The notes beneath the pieces are model-generated. The model was given only the letters and a program-made list of their open reading frames with translations, was not told the DNA's origin and made no database searches. A stretch of 64,000 bases of DNA from Pseudoduganella aquatica (GTDB taxonomy: Bacteria > Pseudomonadota > Gammaproteobacteria > Burkholderiales > Burkholderiaceae_D). Numbering within the stretch: the stretch's first letter is position 1; each line of letters begins with the position of its first letter. Below are positions 40,464-50,278 of this stretch, in pieces. The translations under genes were made by a program, and so were the position numbers. The stretch is from assembly GCF_009857595.1 (NCBI RefSeq), contig NZ_WWCU01000004.1:124001-188000 (forward strand), in the 5' to 3' direction.

Positions 40464-42575
40464 TTATTGCCGGTTCAAGAACACGGCGCGCACGTAGATC
40501 GAACGCGGCGCCATCGGCAAGTCGTTGGGGATGACGCCGGGAGCCAGGCTGGGCTCGCGCACGTCGGCGTTGAAGAGGTTGCGCAGCGCGACCGAGATCT
40601 CCCAGTTGCGCAGCAGGCGGCCGCTGCTGAAGGCCAGGTCCAGGGTGGTGTAGTTCGGTATCGGCGGCCGCGTGTCGCCCGGCGCGCGGTGGCGGTCCGC
40701 CACGCGGTTGAGCTGCGGGCTGAACACGCCCATGCCCGGGACCTGCAGGTCCAGCCGGCCGTTGAGGTGGTGGCGCGGCGCATAGCCCGCGTCCAGGCCG
40801 GTGGCGGAGTCGATGGAGCGCTGGTAGGCGTAGTTGCCCGCCAGCTGCAGCGAGCGCGACGCCTGCCACACGGCCTCCAGCTCCAGCCCCTTGCTGCGCT
40901 GGTTGCCGGTGTTGTGGAAGGTGGCGCCGGTGCCCGCCTGCGGATTGGGCACGCCCCGGATAATGTCCTGCAACTCATTGCGGAACAGATTCAGGTTCAG
41001 CTGCAGATGCTGGCTGGCCTGCCAGCCCAGCGCCGCTTCCAGCGTGGCGATGCGTTCCGGCTGCAAGTCCGGGTTGCCGCGCTGGACGGGATTGTTGATG
41101 CCGTACTGCTCGTTGAAGGAGGGCGCGCGGAAGGCGCGGCCGTAGAGCAGCTTGGCGGTCAGGTCCAGCGCCGCGTCCCACACCACGGCCACGCGCGGAT
41201 TGGTGGTGGCGCCGAAGTCCGAGTAGCGGTCGCGGCGCACGCCGGCGGTCAGCGCCCAGTCGCGCGCGAACTGCCATTCGTCCTGCACGTTGAAGTAGCT
41301 GACCTGGCGCCGCTGCGGCAGCAGGAAGGGCTGGATCCGCGAGTAGTCGATCACCGGGCCGGTGGGCACGGGCACGCCGGCCGGGTTGAAGATGTAGTTC
41401 TTGAAGGTGGCCGTGTGGTACATGTCCAGGTCGTCGTGGCCGGCGCCGAAGCGCAGCTTGTGGCCGCTGAAGCCGTGGTATTGCGCGAAGGCCGACAGCC
41501 GGATCTGCCGCTCGGAGGTGTCCGGGTGGCCGATAAAGCCGTCCGGGAACAGGCCGGTCGGGAAGCGGGTGCCGGGCGGCGACAGGCGCAGGTCGGTGGT
41601 GATGCGCTGCTTGAACTCCAGCACGCTGGCGGTGGCGCCCAGGCTCCAGTTGGCGCTGAAGTCGGGCGCGGCCCAGCTCAGGTCGGCGTGGAGGCGCTCG
41701 CTGTGCCCCTGGCCCACCGGGTCCAGCGCCGAGGCCGTGCCCGCGCCGGTGCCGATATGGGAGCGCAGCTTGTAGCCGGCGCGCAGGCGCCACTGCTCCA
41801 GCGCCAGGTCCAGGTTGGCGTCGACGGCGTCGCTGCCGGTGTTGACCGGGCCGGGCGCCAGCGAGGCGTGAGTGCCGAAGGTCTTGTCGCGCGCGCTCTG
41901 CGCATCGGCCGTCACCAGGGAGCGGAAGCCGTCGGTGCCGCCCACGCGCAGATAGGCCGCCACCGCCACCGGTCCCAGGCTGCCGCCGTGCTGCACCCAG
42001 GCGTCGCGCGTGCCGAAGGAGCCGCCGCCGGCCGCGAAGTGCGTGCCCGGCGTGTCCGCCGCGCTCTTGGTGATGATGTTGATTACGCCGCTGTAGGCGT
42101 CCGCGCCGTACAGGGCCGAACCGGGGCCGCGGATGATTTCGATGCGGGCGATGTGCTCCACCGGATAGCCGGCCCACAAGGTGCCGCGGCTGCCGGTGAG
42201 CAGCGTGGTCATGGGTACACCGTTTTGCAGCATCAGCATTTGCGGATTGTTCACGCTGAAGATGCCGCGCGCGATATACAGCGGTTCGTAGTTGATGGCC
42301 GAGCGCGCCACATGCAGGCCGGGCACGGTCTCCAGCACCTGGTCCAGGTCGTTCGCGCCGATGGCGGCGATGTCTTCCGCCGTGATGACGGTGGCCACGG
42401 CGGGCGCGCGGCGAAGGGCCTGGGCCGCGCCGGTGGCGATGCTGACCGAGGATTTGTCGCCGTACACCAGGGAGAGTTCTTCTTCCTCGCTCAGGTCTCC
42501 AGGGCCAGCGGCCAAGGCGGGAGGGAAGGGCAGCGCCGCAAGCAGGAGCGCAGAAACGCTGGGCAGAAACCGCAT
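40464..42575 (-). CDS. TonB-dependent receptor, paralog of the one at 33699
   Basis: ATG 42575 gives 703 residues with signal peptide MRFLPSVSALLLAALPFPPA and the same conserved start of the mature protein as its paralog (LSEEEELSLVYGD). In-frame ATGs at 42623 and 42656 would only lengthen the signal. The plug contains RRAPAVATVITAEDIAAIG, LQNGVPMTTLLTGS and IEIIRGPGSALYGADAYSGV; the barrel ends VRAVFLNRQ without the usual terminal Phe. It follows the large sensor gene on the same strand and is separated from the enzyme operon by a hairpin. The ligand is unknown; pairing with the binding proteins at 47208-49550 suggests a shared substrate. Confidence 0.91.
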   Translation of the reverse strand: MRFLPSVSALLLAALPFPPALAAGPGDLSEEEELSLVYGDKSSVSIATGAAQALRRAPAVATVITAEDIAAIGANDLDQVLETVPGLHVARSAINYEPLYIARGIFSVNNPQMLMLQNGVPMTTLLTGSRGTLWAGYPVEHIARIEIIRGPGSALYGADAYSGVINIITKSAADTPGTHFAAGGGSFGTRDAWVQHGGSLGPVAVAAYLRVGGTDGFRSLVTADAQSARDKTFGTHASLAPGPVNTGSDAVDANLDLALEQWRLRAGYKLRSHIGTGAGTASALDPVGQGHSERLHADLSWAAPDFSANWSLGATASVLEFKQRITTDLRLSPPGTRFPTGLFPDGFIGHPDTSERQIRLSAFAQYHGFSGHKLRFGAGHDDLDMYHTATFKNYIFNPAGVPVPTGPVIDYSRIQPFLLPQRRQVSYFNVQDEWQFARDWALTAGVRRDRYSDFGATTNPRVAVVWDAALDLTAKLLYGRAFRAPSFNEQYGINNPVQRGNPDLQPERIATLEAALGWQASQHLQLNLNLFRNELQDIIRGVPNPQAGTGATFHNTGNQRSKGLELEAVWQASRSLQLAGNYAYQRSIDSATGLDAGYAPRHHLNGRLDLQVPGMGVFSPQLNRVADRHRAPGDTRPPIPNYTTLDLAFSSGRLLRNWEISVALRNLFNADVREPSLAPGVIPNDLPMAPRSIYVRAVFLNRQ

Positions 42576-42701
42576 GGCAGGAAGCAGTAAGGAAACCGGA
42601 TTGGTCCCCTGCGATTTTCGCATAGTGCCCATGTTGCGCCAAGGACTTGATGTCAAAATACTACAATCCCTGGCGCATTTGCAATGTGCTTCAGTGCATG
42701 T

Positions 42702-45700
42702 TCAGTGTTTGAGCGGCATGGACTCGCGCTGCTGGATCAGCGCGGCGAACTGCTCGGCGGGGATGGCGGGGCTCAGGTGGTAGCCTTGCATCAGGTCGCA
42801 GTTGCGGCCTTTCAGGAAGTTCAGCTGAGCCTCGGTCTCCACGCCTTCGGCCACCACTTCCAGCCGCAGGCTGTGCGCCAGCGCGATGATGGCGGTGACG
42901 ATGGCCACGTCGTCCGCATCCATCGGCACGTCGCGCACGAAGGAGCGGTCGATCTTGATGATGTCGACCGGGAAGCGCTTCAGGTAGGACAGCGAGGAAT
43001 AGCCGGTGCCGAAGTCGTCGATGGACAGGCGCACGCCCAGGCTGCGCAGGCGGTGCAGCGCCTTCAGCGTGTCCTGCGCGTTTTCCATCAGCGTGCTTTC
43101 GGTGATCTCCAGTTCCAGCAGGTGCGGCGGCAGGCCGGTGTCGGCCAGCACGGCCTCCACGGTCGCGGCGAATTCCTTTTGCAGCAGCTGGCGCACCGAC
43201 AGGTTGACCGCCACGCGCAGCGGCGGCAGGCCTTGCTCCATCCACGCGCGCAGCTGGGCGCAGGCGGTGCGCAGCACCCAGTCGCCGAGTGGATTGATCA
43301 AGCCGGTTTCCTCGGCCAGCGGGATGAACTCGTTGGGCGGCACCATGCCGCGCGTGGGGTGGCGCCAGCGCACCAGCGCTTCCATGCCCATGATCTGGCC
43401 GTCTTCAAGGCTGGCCTGCGGCTGGTAATACACTTCCAGCTGCTCCTGCTCCAGTGCGCGCCGCAGGTCGCTTTCCAGGCGTACGTGCTCGGAGATGGAC
43501 TGCTCCATGGACGCTTCGTAGAACTGGAAGCCGGTGTTGGTCTTCTTGGCGCGGTACATGGCGCTGTCGGCGTGCTTGACCAGGGTGGCGACGTCCGCCC
43601 CGTCGTGCGGGTACATGGCGATGCCGACGCTGCTGGTGACGAAGATGTCGTGCCCGTCGATCTGGAAGGGCGCGGCCAGCACGCGGCAGATGTTGTGCGC
43701 GGCGGTGGCGGCGGCGGCCGGGCCATCGAGGTCGCTCAGCACCACGGTGAATTCGTCTCCGCCGAGGCGGGCCACGGTGTCCACGTTGCGCACGCTGTGG
43801 CGCACGCGCTGGGCCACGGCCACCAGCAGGCGGTCGCCCACGTCGTGGCCCAGGTTGTCGTTGACGTATTTGAAGCGGTCCAGGTCCATGAACAGCACGC
43901 CGAGCAGCTTGCCGTCGTTGCTGGCCTGGGTGATGCCTTGCGCCAGCAGCTCGAAGAACAGGGTGCGGTTGGGCAGGCCGGTCAGCAGGTCGTTATAGGC
44001 CAGGTGGCGGATGCGCTTCTCGGCGCGGTTGGCTTCGATAATGCGGCGCACGCGCTGCGACAGCACGGCGTAGTGGATGGGTTTCGGTATGTAGTCGCTG
44101 GCGCCGGCGGCGAAGGCGCGCTCCACCGAGGAGTTGTCCTGCAGCGCGGTGATCATCAGCACCGGGATGGAACTGCCGCCCGGCAGCTCCTGCAGGCGCG
44201 CGCAGGCGGTGAAGCCGTCCATCACCGGCATGACGGCGTCCATCAGGATCACGTCGGGATGGAAGCGCTTCAGCATGGCCAGCGCCTGCACGCCGTCGGC
44301 CGCTTCTTCCACCTGGAAGCCGTCGCGCTGCAAGGTATAGCGCAGCGTGCTGCGGGTGCTGCGGTCGTCGTCGACCACCAGCACGGAGGCCAGCTCTTCC
44401 TGCGGCGTGGGCGAGTCCTGGTTGTCGGCGCTCATTTCGGCGCTCAGGAAGCTGGCCACGGCGGCATATTGGGCGCGCAGCGCGGGCAGCAGCGGGCCGA
44501 TCTGCGCCAGCTTGCGCTCGATGGCCAGCGCTTCGATCTGCTGCGCCAGCTGGGCCAGCGCGTTGGCGCCCAGGTTGCCGGACGAGCCTTTCAGCGCGTG
44601 GGCGCGGGCGCGCGCGGTGTCGCTGTCGCCGTCGTGGACGGCTTGTTCCAGTTCGTTCAGGTAGGCCGGAGAGTCTTCCAGGAAGGGCGATACGGCGTGC
44701 GGCAGGGCCGAGCCGAGGATTTCGCGCAGCTTGTCGAAGACGTCCATGTCGATGGGCGCGGAAGGCGGCGCGCTGAGCAAGCCGCCGGACAGGGCCTCGC
44801 CCTGCGCATCGCTTGCGGAGGCGCCGGGCGCGGTGCCGTCGGCGCCGTGCGGCAGCCATTTCTGCAGCTTGTGGCGCAGTTCGACCAGCGTGATGGGCTT
44901 GGCCAGGTAGTCGTCCATGCCGGCCGCCATGCATTTCTCGGCGTCGCCGCGCTGGGTGTTGGCCGTCATGGCCAGCAGCGGCGTGCGCAGCCCGGCGGCT
45001 TCCTCCGCCACGCGGATGTGGGCGGTGGCTTCGTAGCCGTCCATCTCCGGCATGCTGCAGTCCATCAGTATCAGGTCGAAGCGGCTGCGCTTGGCCGCTT
45101 CCACGGCTTCGCGGCCGTTGGCGGCGAATTCGCACACGCAGTTGTTCATGGCCAGCATGCCGGCCGCCACCATCTGGTTGGTGCGGTTGTCTTCGGCCAC
45201 CAGCACGCGGAACTGGCGCACCGGCATGGCGCCGGGCGCTTGCGTGTGCTGCGGCTCGGCGCGGCTGCGTCCGGCCAGCAGTTCGTGCAGCGCGTCCAGC
45301 AGGCGCGCCTGGCGCAGAGGCTTGGGCAGCACGGCGTGGCTGCTGGCCTGCGCGCCGGGCGGCGTGCCGGTGCCGCCGTGGCGGTCCATCAGCAGCAGGT
45401 GCGGCGCCAGGCCGGCGGCGGCAATGCGGCCGGCCAGGTCGCTGCCCTGGTCGTCGGCCGCGCCGACGTTCATGATGACCACGTGGTAAGGCTGGCCCGC
45501 TTCGGCCGCTTCCTTCAGTTCCACCATGGCTTCGCGCCCGCAGCCGCTCAGGTAGCAGGTCATGCCCTGGCGCGTGAGGGCCAGCTTGAGGAAGTCCAGC
45601 ACGGTGCTGCTTTCGTCCAGCGCCAGCACGCGCACATTCGCCAGCGCGGGGTCGGACTCGAAGCTGAACTGGGTCTGCGCGGGCTGGCATCGCACGCTGA

Positions 45701-47180
45701 CTGTGAAGGTGGTGCCGGATCCCGGCGCGCTTTGCACGCTGATGTCGCCGCCCATCAGGCCGACCAGTTGGCGGCAGATGGCCAGGCCCAGCCCGGTGCC
45801 GCCGTAGCGGCGCGTGGTGGACGGGTCGGGCTGGACGTAGGACTCGAACAGGTGGTCCTGCACTTCCTGCGTCATGCCGATGCCGGTGTCGCGCACCTCG
45901 AACTGCAGGCCGAAGGGCGCTTGCACGCCGGCTTCGGTGGCGGGCGCCAGCGCCACGCGCAGCGTGACTTCGCCTTTTTCGGTGAACTTGACGGCGTTGC
46001 CCAGCAGGTTGATAAGGATCTGGCGCAGGCGCAGCGCGTCGCCGTTGATGCGTTCCGGGACGCCCGGCGCGATGAAGTAAGCCAGCTCCAGGCCTTTCTG
46101 CTGCGCCGGACGGGCCACCAGTTCAATCACTTCTTCCAGCAGCTTGCGCAGCTCGAAGTCGGTTTCCTCCAGGGCCAGCTTGCCGGCGTCCATCTTGGAG
46201 AAGTCCAGCACGTTGTTGATCAGGTCTATCAGCGTGCGCGAGGAGTTCCACGCCACGTCCACGCATTCCTGCTGGCGCTGCGTGAGCCGCATTTCCTTGA
46301 GCATGTCCAGCATGCCGACCACGCCGTTGAGCGGCGTCCGTACTTCATGGCTGACGGTGGCGGCGAACTGCGCCTTCATTTCCGCCATGTTGACGGCGGC
46401 GTCGCGCGATTCCTTCAGTTCGGCCTCGCGCTGTTCCAGCACGTTCATCATTTCGTTGAAGGCCTGCGCCATGTCGATCAGGTCGCGCGGGCCGGCCGGC
46501 GCGGCGCGCATGCCGGACTCGCCCGCCTCGGCGCGGCGCATCAGGTTGGACAGGGCGTTGAGCGGGTTGATCATGTGGCGCGTGAGCAGGCGCACCAGCG
46601 CCAGCAGGATGGCGGCAAACGACAGCGTCAGCGCCATATTGCCCACCAGCAGAGACCAGGTCAGGCGGTTCAGCGTGTCCTTGCCCACCTGGACGTGGAC
46701 GTAGCCCAGCAGCTGCGGTTTTTGCTCCTGCATGTCGAAGGGCGAGGCTTCGCTCTGGCCGCCGTAGACCGGCGCGCCGAACAGCCAGGCGTCCGAGTTT
46801 TCGCCCACCATGCTGGCGCTGGCCGGGCTGGCCTGGGCCGCGTTCATGGCGGCCAGCTTGGCGCTCAGCGGGCCTTGCGACAGCAGCGGCTTGTGCTTGG
46901 CGTCGGCGATCTGCACGCCCACCACGTCGGGGAAGGCCAGCGTGGTGCTGACCACGTCGCGCGCGTTTTCAGCGGAATGGAACAGCAGCGCCAGGGTGCT
47001 CTGGCGGGCCAGGTTGTCGGCAATGCGCTGGCCTTGCTCGGTGAAGTGGTCGCGCATGCGGCCGCGCGCTTCCCAGGAGTTCATCAGCGAGGAGAACAGG
47101 GCCAGGCCAAGAATGGCGGCCGAAACGATGACGGTCAGCTGGCGGCGGAATCCTGTACGGCGCAAATAATTATGAAACAT
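42702..47180 (-). CDS. 1492-residue membrane hybrid kinase with GGDEF and EAL domains
   Basis: Domain order: helix 1 (about 12-34), periplasmic CHASE8-like region (35-170), helix 2 (175-198), HAMP (200-255), HisKA with His 278 ([13 protein letters not shown]), HATPase (about 385-495), receiver 1 (520-640) whose acceptor Asp is Asn ([11 protein letters not shown]), receiver 2 (650-775, [13 protein letters not shown]), HPt (825-915, [14 protein letters not shown]), receiver 3 (930-1045, [13 protein letters not shown]), GGDEF ([14 protein letters not shown], including the RxxD inhibitory site) and EAL ([29 protein letters not shown]). All c-di-GMP synthesis and hydrolysis motifs look intact. It is probably fed by the binding proteins encoded 27 bases upstream. 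Confidence 0.93.
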   Translation of the reverse strand: MFHNYLRRTGFRRQLTVIVSAAILGLALFSSLMNSWEARGRMRDHFTEQGQRIADNLARQSTLALLFHSAENARDVVSTTLAFPDVVGVQIADAKHKPLLSQGPLSAKLAAMNAAQASPASASMVGENSDAWLFGAPVYGGQSEASPFDMQEQKPQLLGYVHVQVGKDTLNRLTWSLLVGNMALTLSFAAILLALVRLLTRHMINPLNALSNLMRRAEAGESGMRAAPAGPRDLIDMAQAFNEMMNVLEQREAELKESRDAAVNMAEMKAQFAATVSHEVRTPLNGVVGMLDMLKEMRLTQRQQECVDVAWNSSRTLIDLINNVLDFSKMDAGKLALEETDFELRKLLEEVIELVARPAQQKGLELAYFIAPGVPERINGDALRLRQILINLLGNAVKFTEKGEVTLRVALAPATEAGVQAPFGLQFEVRDTGIGMTQEVQDHLFESYVQPDPSTTRRYGGTGLGLAICRQLVGLMGGDISVQSAPGSGTTFTVSVRCQPAQTQFSFESDPALANVRVLALDESSTVLDFLKLALTRQGMTCYLSGCGREAMVELKEAAEAGQPYHVVIMNVGAADDQGSDLAGRIAAAGLAPHLLLMDRHGGTGTPPGAQASSHAVLPKPLRQARLLDALHELLAGRSRAEPQHTQAPGAMPVRQFRVLVAEDNRTNQMVAAGMLAMNNCVCEFAANGREAVEAAKRSRFDLILMDCSMPEMDGYEATAHIRVAEEAAGLRTPLLAMTANTQRGDAEKCMAAGMDDYLAKPITLVELRHKLQKWLPHGADGTAPGASASDAQGEALSGGLLSAPPSAPIDMDVFDKLREILGSALPHAVSPFLEDSPAYLNELEQAVHDGDSDTARARAHALKGSSGNLGANALAQLAQQIEALAIERKLAQIGPLLPALRAQYAAVASFLSAEMSADNQDSPTPQEELASVLVVDDDRSTRSTLRYTLQRDGFQVEEAADGVQALAMLKRFHPDVILMDAVMPVMDGFTACARLQELPGGSSIPVLMITALQDNSSVERAFAAGASDYIPKPIHYAVLSQRVRRIIEANRAEKRIRHLAYNDLLTGLPNRTLFFELLAQGITQASNDGKLLGVLFMDLDRFKYVNDNLGHDVGDRLLVAVAQRVRHSVRNVDTVARLGGDEFTVVLSDLDGPAAAATAAHNICRVLAAPFQIDGHDIFVTSSVGIAMYPHDGADVATLVKHADSAMYRAKKTNTGFQFYEASMEQSISEHVRLESDLRRALEQEQLEVYYQPQASLEDGQIMGMEALVRWRHPTRGMVPPNEFIPLAEETGLINPLGDWVLRTACAQLRAWMEQGLPPLRVAVNLSVRQLLQKEFAATVEAVLADTGLPPHLLELEITESTLMENAQDTLKALHRLRSLGVRLSIDDFGTGYSSLSYLKRFPVDIIKIDRSFVRDVPMDADDVAIVTAIIALAHSLRLEVVAEGVETEAQLNFLKGRNCDLMQGYHLSPAIPAEQFAALIQQRESMPLKH

Positions 47181-47207
47181 AGTCCACCGGAAGAAATCTT
47201 CAATAAA

Positions 47208-48362
47208 TCAGGGCTGCGGAAACACGAAATCAAAATTGCGCTGCTGCTGGTGGCCCAGGTTCAGGCCCATGTGGCTGGCGGTGCGCAGATTGATGGCCGT
47301 CTGCAGTTCGCGCAGCGGCGTCAGGCTGCGGCGCTTGCCGTCGCCGGCGATCACGCCCAGCGCGGAGCTGGCCAGCGTGCGGCCCAGCTCCACATTGTTG
47401 GGCGCCATGGCGAACAGCGCGCCCTTCTTCACATGCAGCATATTCGACGAGAACACCGGCACCCCGCTGTTCCACGATTCCTTCAGCACCAGCGGCAGGA
47501 TGGTGCTTTCCTCCACCGTGGTGCTGTCGTGCGGCAGCCAGAGCGCGTCGCGCCGGTTGTCGGCCGAACCGATCACTTGCGGATAGAGCTGGGCGGCCCG
47601 GGCCAGGTCGTTGGCCACGTGGGCCACCAGTTCCAGGCCCTGGGCGCGGGCGGCGTCGCGCGCCAGGCGTATCAGCCAATCGCTCTTGGCCGGGTCGTAC
47701 ACCACCACCACGCGGCGCAGGTCCGGCAGCAGTGCGCGCAAGCGGGCGAACAGCACCGCCGGGTCTGGCGTGAGGCTGATGCCGGCCACGTTCTCCGCAT
47801 CCGACAGCAGCAGCACGCCGCCCACCAGCACGGTGATTTCACGGTCCAGGCCGGCGGTGGCGTTCAGGCCCTGGCGGCCCAGCGCGATCACCACCTTGGT
47901 GCCGTTTTGCTTGAGCGTGGCGTTCAGCTCGGCGATATCCATCTTGGGGTCGACCGGGTAGCTGCGCACGCGCAGCTTGGTGCGTTCCTCTATGCCCTGG
48001 ATGATGCTGGTGAAAGCGGGCCGGAATTGCGGCTCCACGTTGGGGTAGAGCACGGCGATGGTGCCTTTGCCGATGGAGGCCTGCACTTCGGGGCGGCGCA
48101 GCTGGTCTTCCAGCTGGGCCAGGGTGATGGGGCGCATGAACGGCCGCTGGTCGGCCGCCGGCACGCTGCCGGACTGGATGCGGGCCATTACCTCGCTCAC
48201 CGTGGAGCGCGCGTCGGCGCCCGGGCCGGGCAGCTCGATGGCGCCGTCGCCTTCGTCCAGCACAGCATAGGCGGCCTGCGGCGCGATGCCCATCCCCAGC
48301 GTCAGCAGCAGCGCGGCGCAGGCGCGCAGACGGCGGCTGGCGTTAATTGTCGTTTTAATCAT
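47208..48362 (-). CDS. Periplasmic ABC-type substrate-binding protein, paralog 1
   Basis: The 384-residue protein has a signal peptide (RRLRACAALLLTLGMGIAPQ, ending YA-VL) and an N-terminal extension of about 60 residues before the binding-protein core (IAVLYPNVEPQFRPAFTSII, VVIALGRQGLNATAG, VPVFSSNMLHVKKGALFAM). It resembles the ABC_sub_bind group (COG2984), but no permease or ATPase gene is nearby. I infer that it presents ligand to the CHASE8 sensor rather than to a transporter. It is separated by 27 bases from the sensor gene. Confidence 0.85.
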   Translation of the reverse strand: MIKTTINASRRLRACAALLLTLGMGIAPQAAYAVLDEGDGAIELPGPGADARSTVSEVMARIQSGSVPAADQRPFMRPITLAQLEDQLRRPEVQASIGKGTIAVLYPNVEPQFRPAFTSIIQGIEERTKLRVRSYPVDPKMDIAELNATLKQNGTKVVIALGRQGLNATAGLDREITVLVGGVLLLSDAENVAGISLTPDPAVLFARLRALLPDLRRVVVVYDPAKSDWLIRLARDAARAQGLELVAHVANDLARAAQLYPQVIGSADNRRDALWLPHDSTTVEESTILPLVLKESWNSGVPVFSSNMLHVKKGALFAMAPNNVELGRTLASSALGVIAGDGKRRSLTPLRELQTAINLRTASHMGLNLGHQQQRNFDFVFPQP

Positions 48363-48542
48363 TATTCTATCCGGTGCGGCCTCGGCGCGGTCTCATACAG
48401 CTAGCGCCATGCAACGGCCAAATTACTGCCGGTAGTATATTCCACTTAGCACATGGATTTCTTGGTGGATTGGAAAGAAATTCAATTGCCAAGAAGAATA
48501 ATTAACAAATACAAAATATTTCTGCCTGGCAGGCCCGGTGGA

Positions 48543-49550
48543 TCAAGGCTCGGGGAAAATCGAGTCAAAAGTGCGCTGTTGTCCGAGGGCAACGGAGAGG
48601 CCGAAGTGGCTGGCCGAACGCCAGTTGAAAGCGGTGCGCACGGCGCGCAGCGGGGTGACGCCGGGGCGGGGATTCTCGCCGTTCAGGACGCCGATCGCCA
48701 GGGTGGCCAGGTCGCGCCCCAGCTCGAAGTTGTTCGGGTAGAGCGCGAACAGCGCGCCCTTTTTCACGTGCAGGATGCTGCTCGAGAAGATCGGCACGCT
48801 GCGGTTCCATGATTCCTTCAGCACCAGCGGCACGATGGTCGATTCGTCCACCGTCACCGGGTCGGACGGCAGCCAGACCGCGTCGGTGCGGCTGTCGGCC
48901 GAGGCGAAGGCGCTTTCATAGCGGCGCGCGGCGATGGCCAGGTCGCCCGCTTCCAGCGCCAGCAGCTCCAGGCCGTGGCTGCGCGCCGCCTCGCGCGCCA
49001 GCTTGATCATGGCGGCGTTGGTCTGCGGGTTGTAGACCACGATGACGCGCCGCACATGGGGCATCATGCTTTTCAGGTTGGAAAACAGCAGCGCCGGGTC
49101 GGGCTGCAGGCTGATGCCGCGCAGGCGTTCGCTGTCCGGCACCGAGCTGACGCAGCCAACCACCACGCCGGTGGAGGCGTCGAAGGCGCTGGCCGCCTGC
49201 AGGCCCTGGCGGCCGAGCGCGATCACCACTTTGCCGCCGTTGCGCTTGAGCAGGGCTTGCAGTTCGGTGAAATCGGCATTGGCGGCCACCGGGTAGCCGC
49301 GCACGCGCAGCTTGGCCTGCTCCTCGATGCCTTCGATGATTTCGGTGAAGATCTTGCGGTGCGGCTGGCCGATGTCCGGGAAGATCACGGCGAGGGATTC
49401 CGCCGCAGGCGCGCCAAGCGCACGGCCGCTCGCCAGCACTGCGCACAGCGAAGGCAGCAGGGTCAGCACAAGACGGCGATGGCGAAAGTCCAGGTCAGGC
49501 AAGGGGCGGCGGCGGCGTTGTGGGGGTTGTCGTGTACAAAAATGTACCAC
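48543..49550 (-). CDS. Periplasmic ABC-type substrate-binding protein, paralog 2
   Basis: Its core aligns throughout with the neighbour at 47208: LAVIFPDIGQPHRKIFTEII, KVVIALGRQGLQAASAF, WNRSVPIFSSSILHVKKGAL and the shared ending F-P-x-P. The hydrophobic part of the signal peptide is LVLTLLPSLCAVLASGRALG. The start is uncertain: GTG 49550 is the first possible codon, but a downstream start near 49500 would make a more normal signal peptide; neither has a good ribosome-binding site. The 180-base AT-rich gap to paralog 1 may carry a second promoter. Confidence 0.82.
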   Translation of the reverse strand: MVHFCTRQPPQRRRRPLPDLDFRHRRLVLTLLPSLCAVLASGRALGAPAAESLAVIFPDIGQPHRKIFTEIIEGIEEQAKLRVRGYPVAANADFTELQALLKRNGGKVVIALGRQGLQAASAFDASTGVVVGCVSSVPDSERLRGISLQPDPALLFSNLKSMMPHVRRVIVVYNPQTNAAMIKLAREAARSHGLELLALEAGDLAIAARRYESAFASADSRTDAVWLPSDPVTVDESTIVPLVLKESWNRSVPIFSSSILHVKKGALFALYPNNFELGRDLATLAIGVLNGENPRPGVTPLRAVRTAFNWRSASHFGLSVALGQQRTFDSIFPEP

Positions 49551-49605
49551 GGCAGGGGCTATTGCTCAAAAACATCTTCATTTTGCTGTTGTATAGACAT
49601 CCGGC

Positions 49606-50238
49606 CTACCACTTGCAGCCGGAGTCCTTTTTGTCGGTCAATATCATGACGGGCACGATAATGAGCGCCAGGATGCCGGTGCCGGCCGCCACGTTCTTGC
49701 AGTCGGCGCGGGCGGTGCGGGCCACCGAGCTGCCCAGCGGCGTGTCGCCGGGCAGGCCGTACAGGGGCTTGTCGTAGATTTGCGCCACCGGCGGATCGCC
49801 CTTGGTGGACTTGGCTGTGGCGAGTTTTCGGGCCGATTTCATGGCGGCGTTCACGTCGAAATTGCCCTGGGCCGGCGCCGGGGCGGCCGCGAACGGGTCG
49901 GCCGGCAGCTGGACTTCGGCCTGGGCCGGCGCTTGCGGCTGCGGCTGAGTTTGCGCTTGGGGCTGGGCGGCAGCCACGGTTTCTTCGGGCCGGGTGCTGC
50001 GCTGCTGCGGGCTCGTGCTAGTTTCTGCCTTGGGCTGGCGGACGGCGGCGACGGCTGGAGCCGGTTTGACCGGCTGGACCGGGGTAAGGGGCTTGGCGGG
50101 CAGATTCAGCCAGACCATCATGCGCCGCGCGTCGGCCTGCGGCTCGGGACGGCTGGGCGCGATGAACATGGCGATCAGCACCGCGTGCAGCAACAGGGAA
50201 ACCGCCACCCCGGGCAATAGCGTCCGATTTTTAGCCAT
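49606..50238 (-). CDS. Hypothetical membrane protein with Pro/Gln-rich linker (210 aa)
   Basis: The protein has an N-terminal helix (LPGVAVSLLLHAVLIAMFIA), a Pro/Ala/Gln-rich stretch (about residues 50-120), a basic segment (KSARKLATAKSTKGDPP), and a second hydrophobic helix (GTGILALIIVPVMILT) just before the end DKKDSGCKW. The start recalls TonB/TolA-like N-termini, but the C-terminal domain of those families is missing. It lies between the binding protein and an EamA transporter on the same strand, 40 bases after the latter. Function unknown. Confidence 0.6.
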   Translation of the reverse strand: MAKNRTLLPGVAVSLLLHAVLIAMFIAPSRPEPQADARRMMVWLNLPAKPLTPVQPVKPAPAVAAVRQPKAETSTSPQQRSTRPEETVAAAQPQAQTQPQPQAPAQAEVQLPADPFAAAPAPAQGNFDVNAAMKSARKLATAKSTKGDPPVAQIYDKPLYGLPGDTPLGSSVARTARADCKNVAAGTGILALIIVPVMILTDKKDSGCKW

Positions 50239-50278
50239 GATTCATCTGTGTCGTCTTTAATGGGATGTATTTTACCAT

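Noticed and set aside
42684..48404. A 1906-codon open frame on the plus strand
   Set aside because: It is the opposite strand of the giant sensor and binding-protein genes; its translation is His/Gln/Arg/Ala-rich low-complexity, while the minus-strand product has complete domain motifs.
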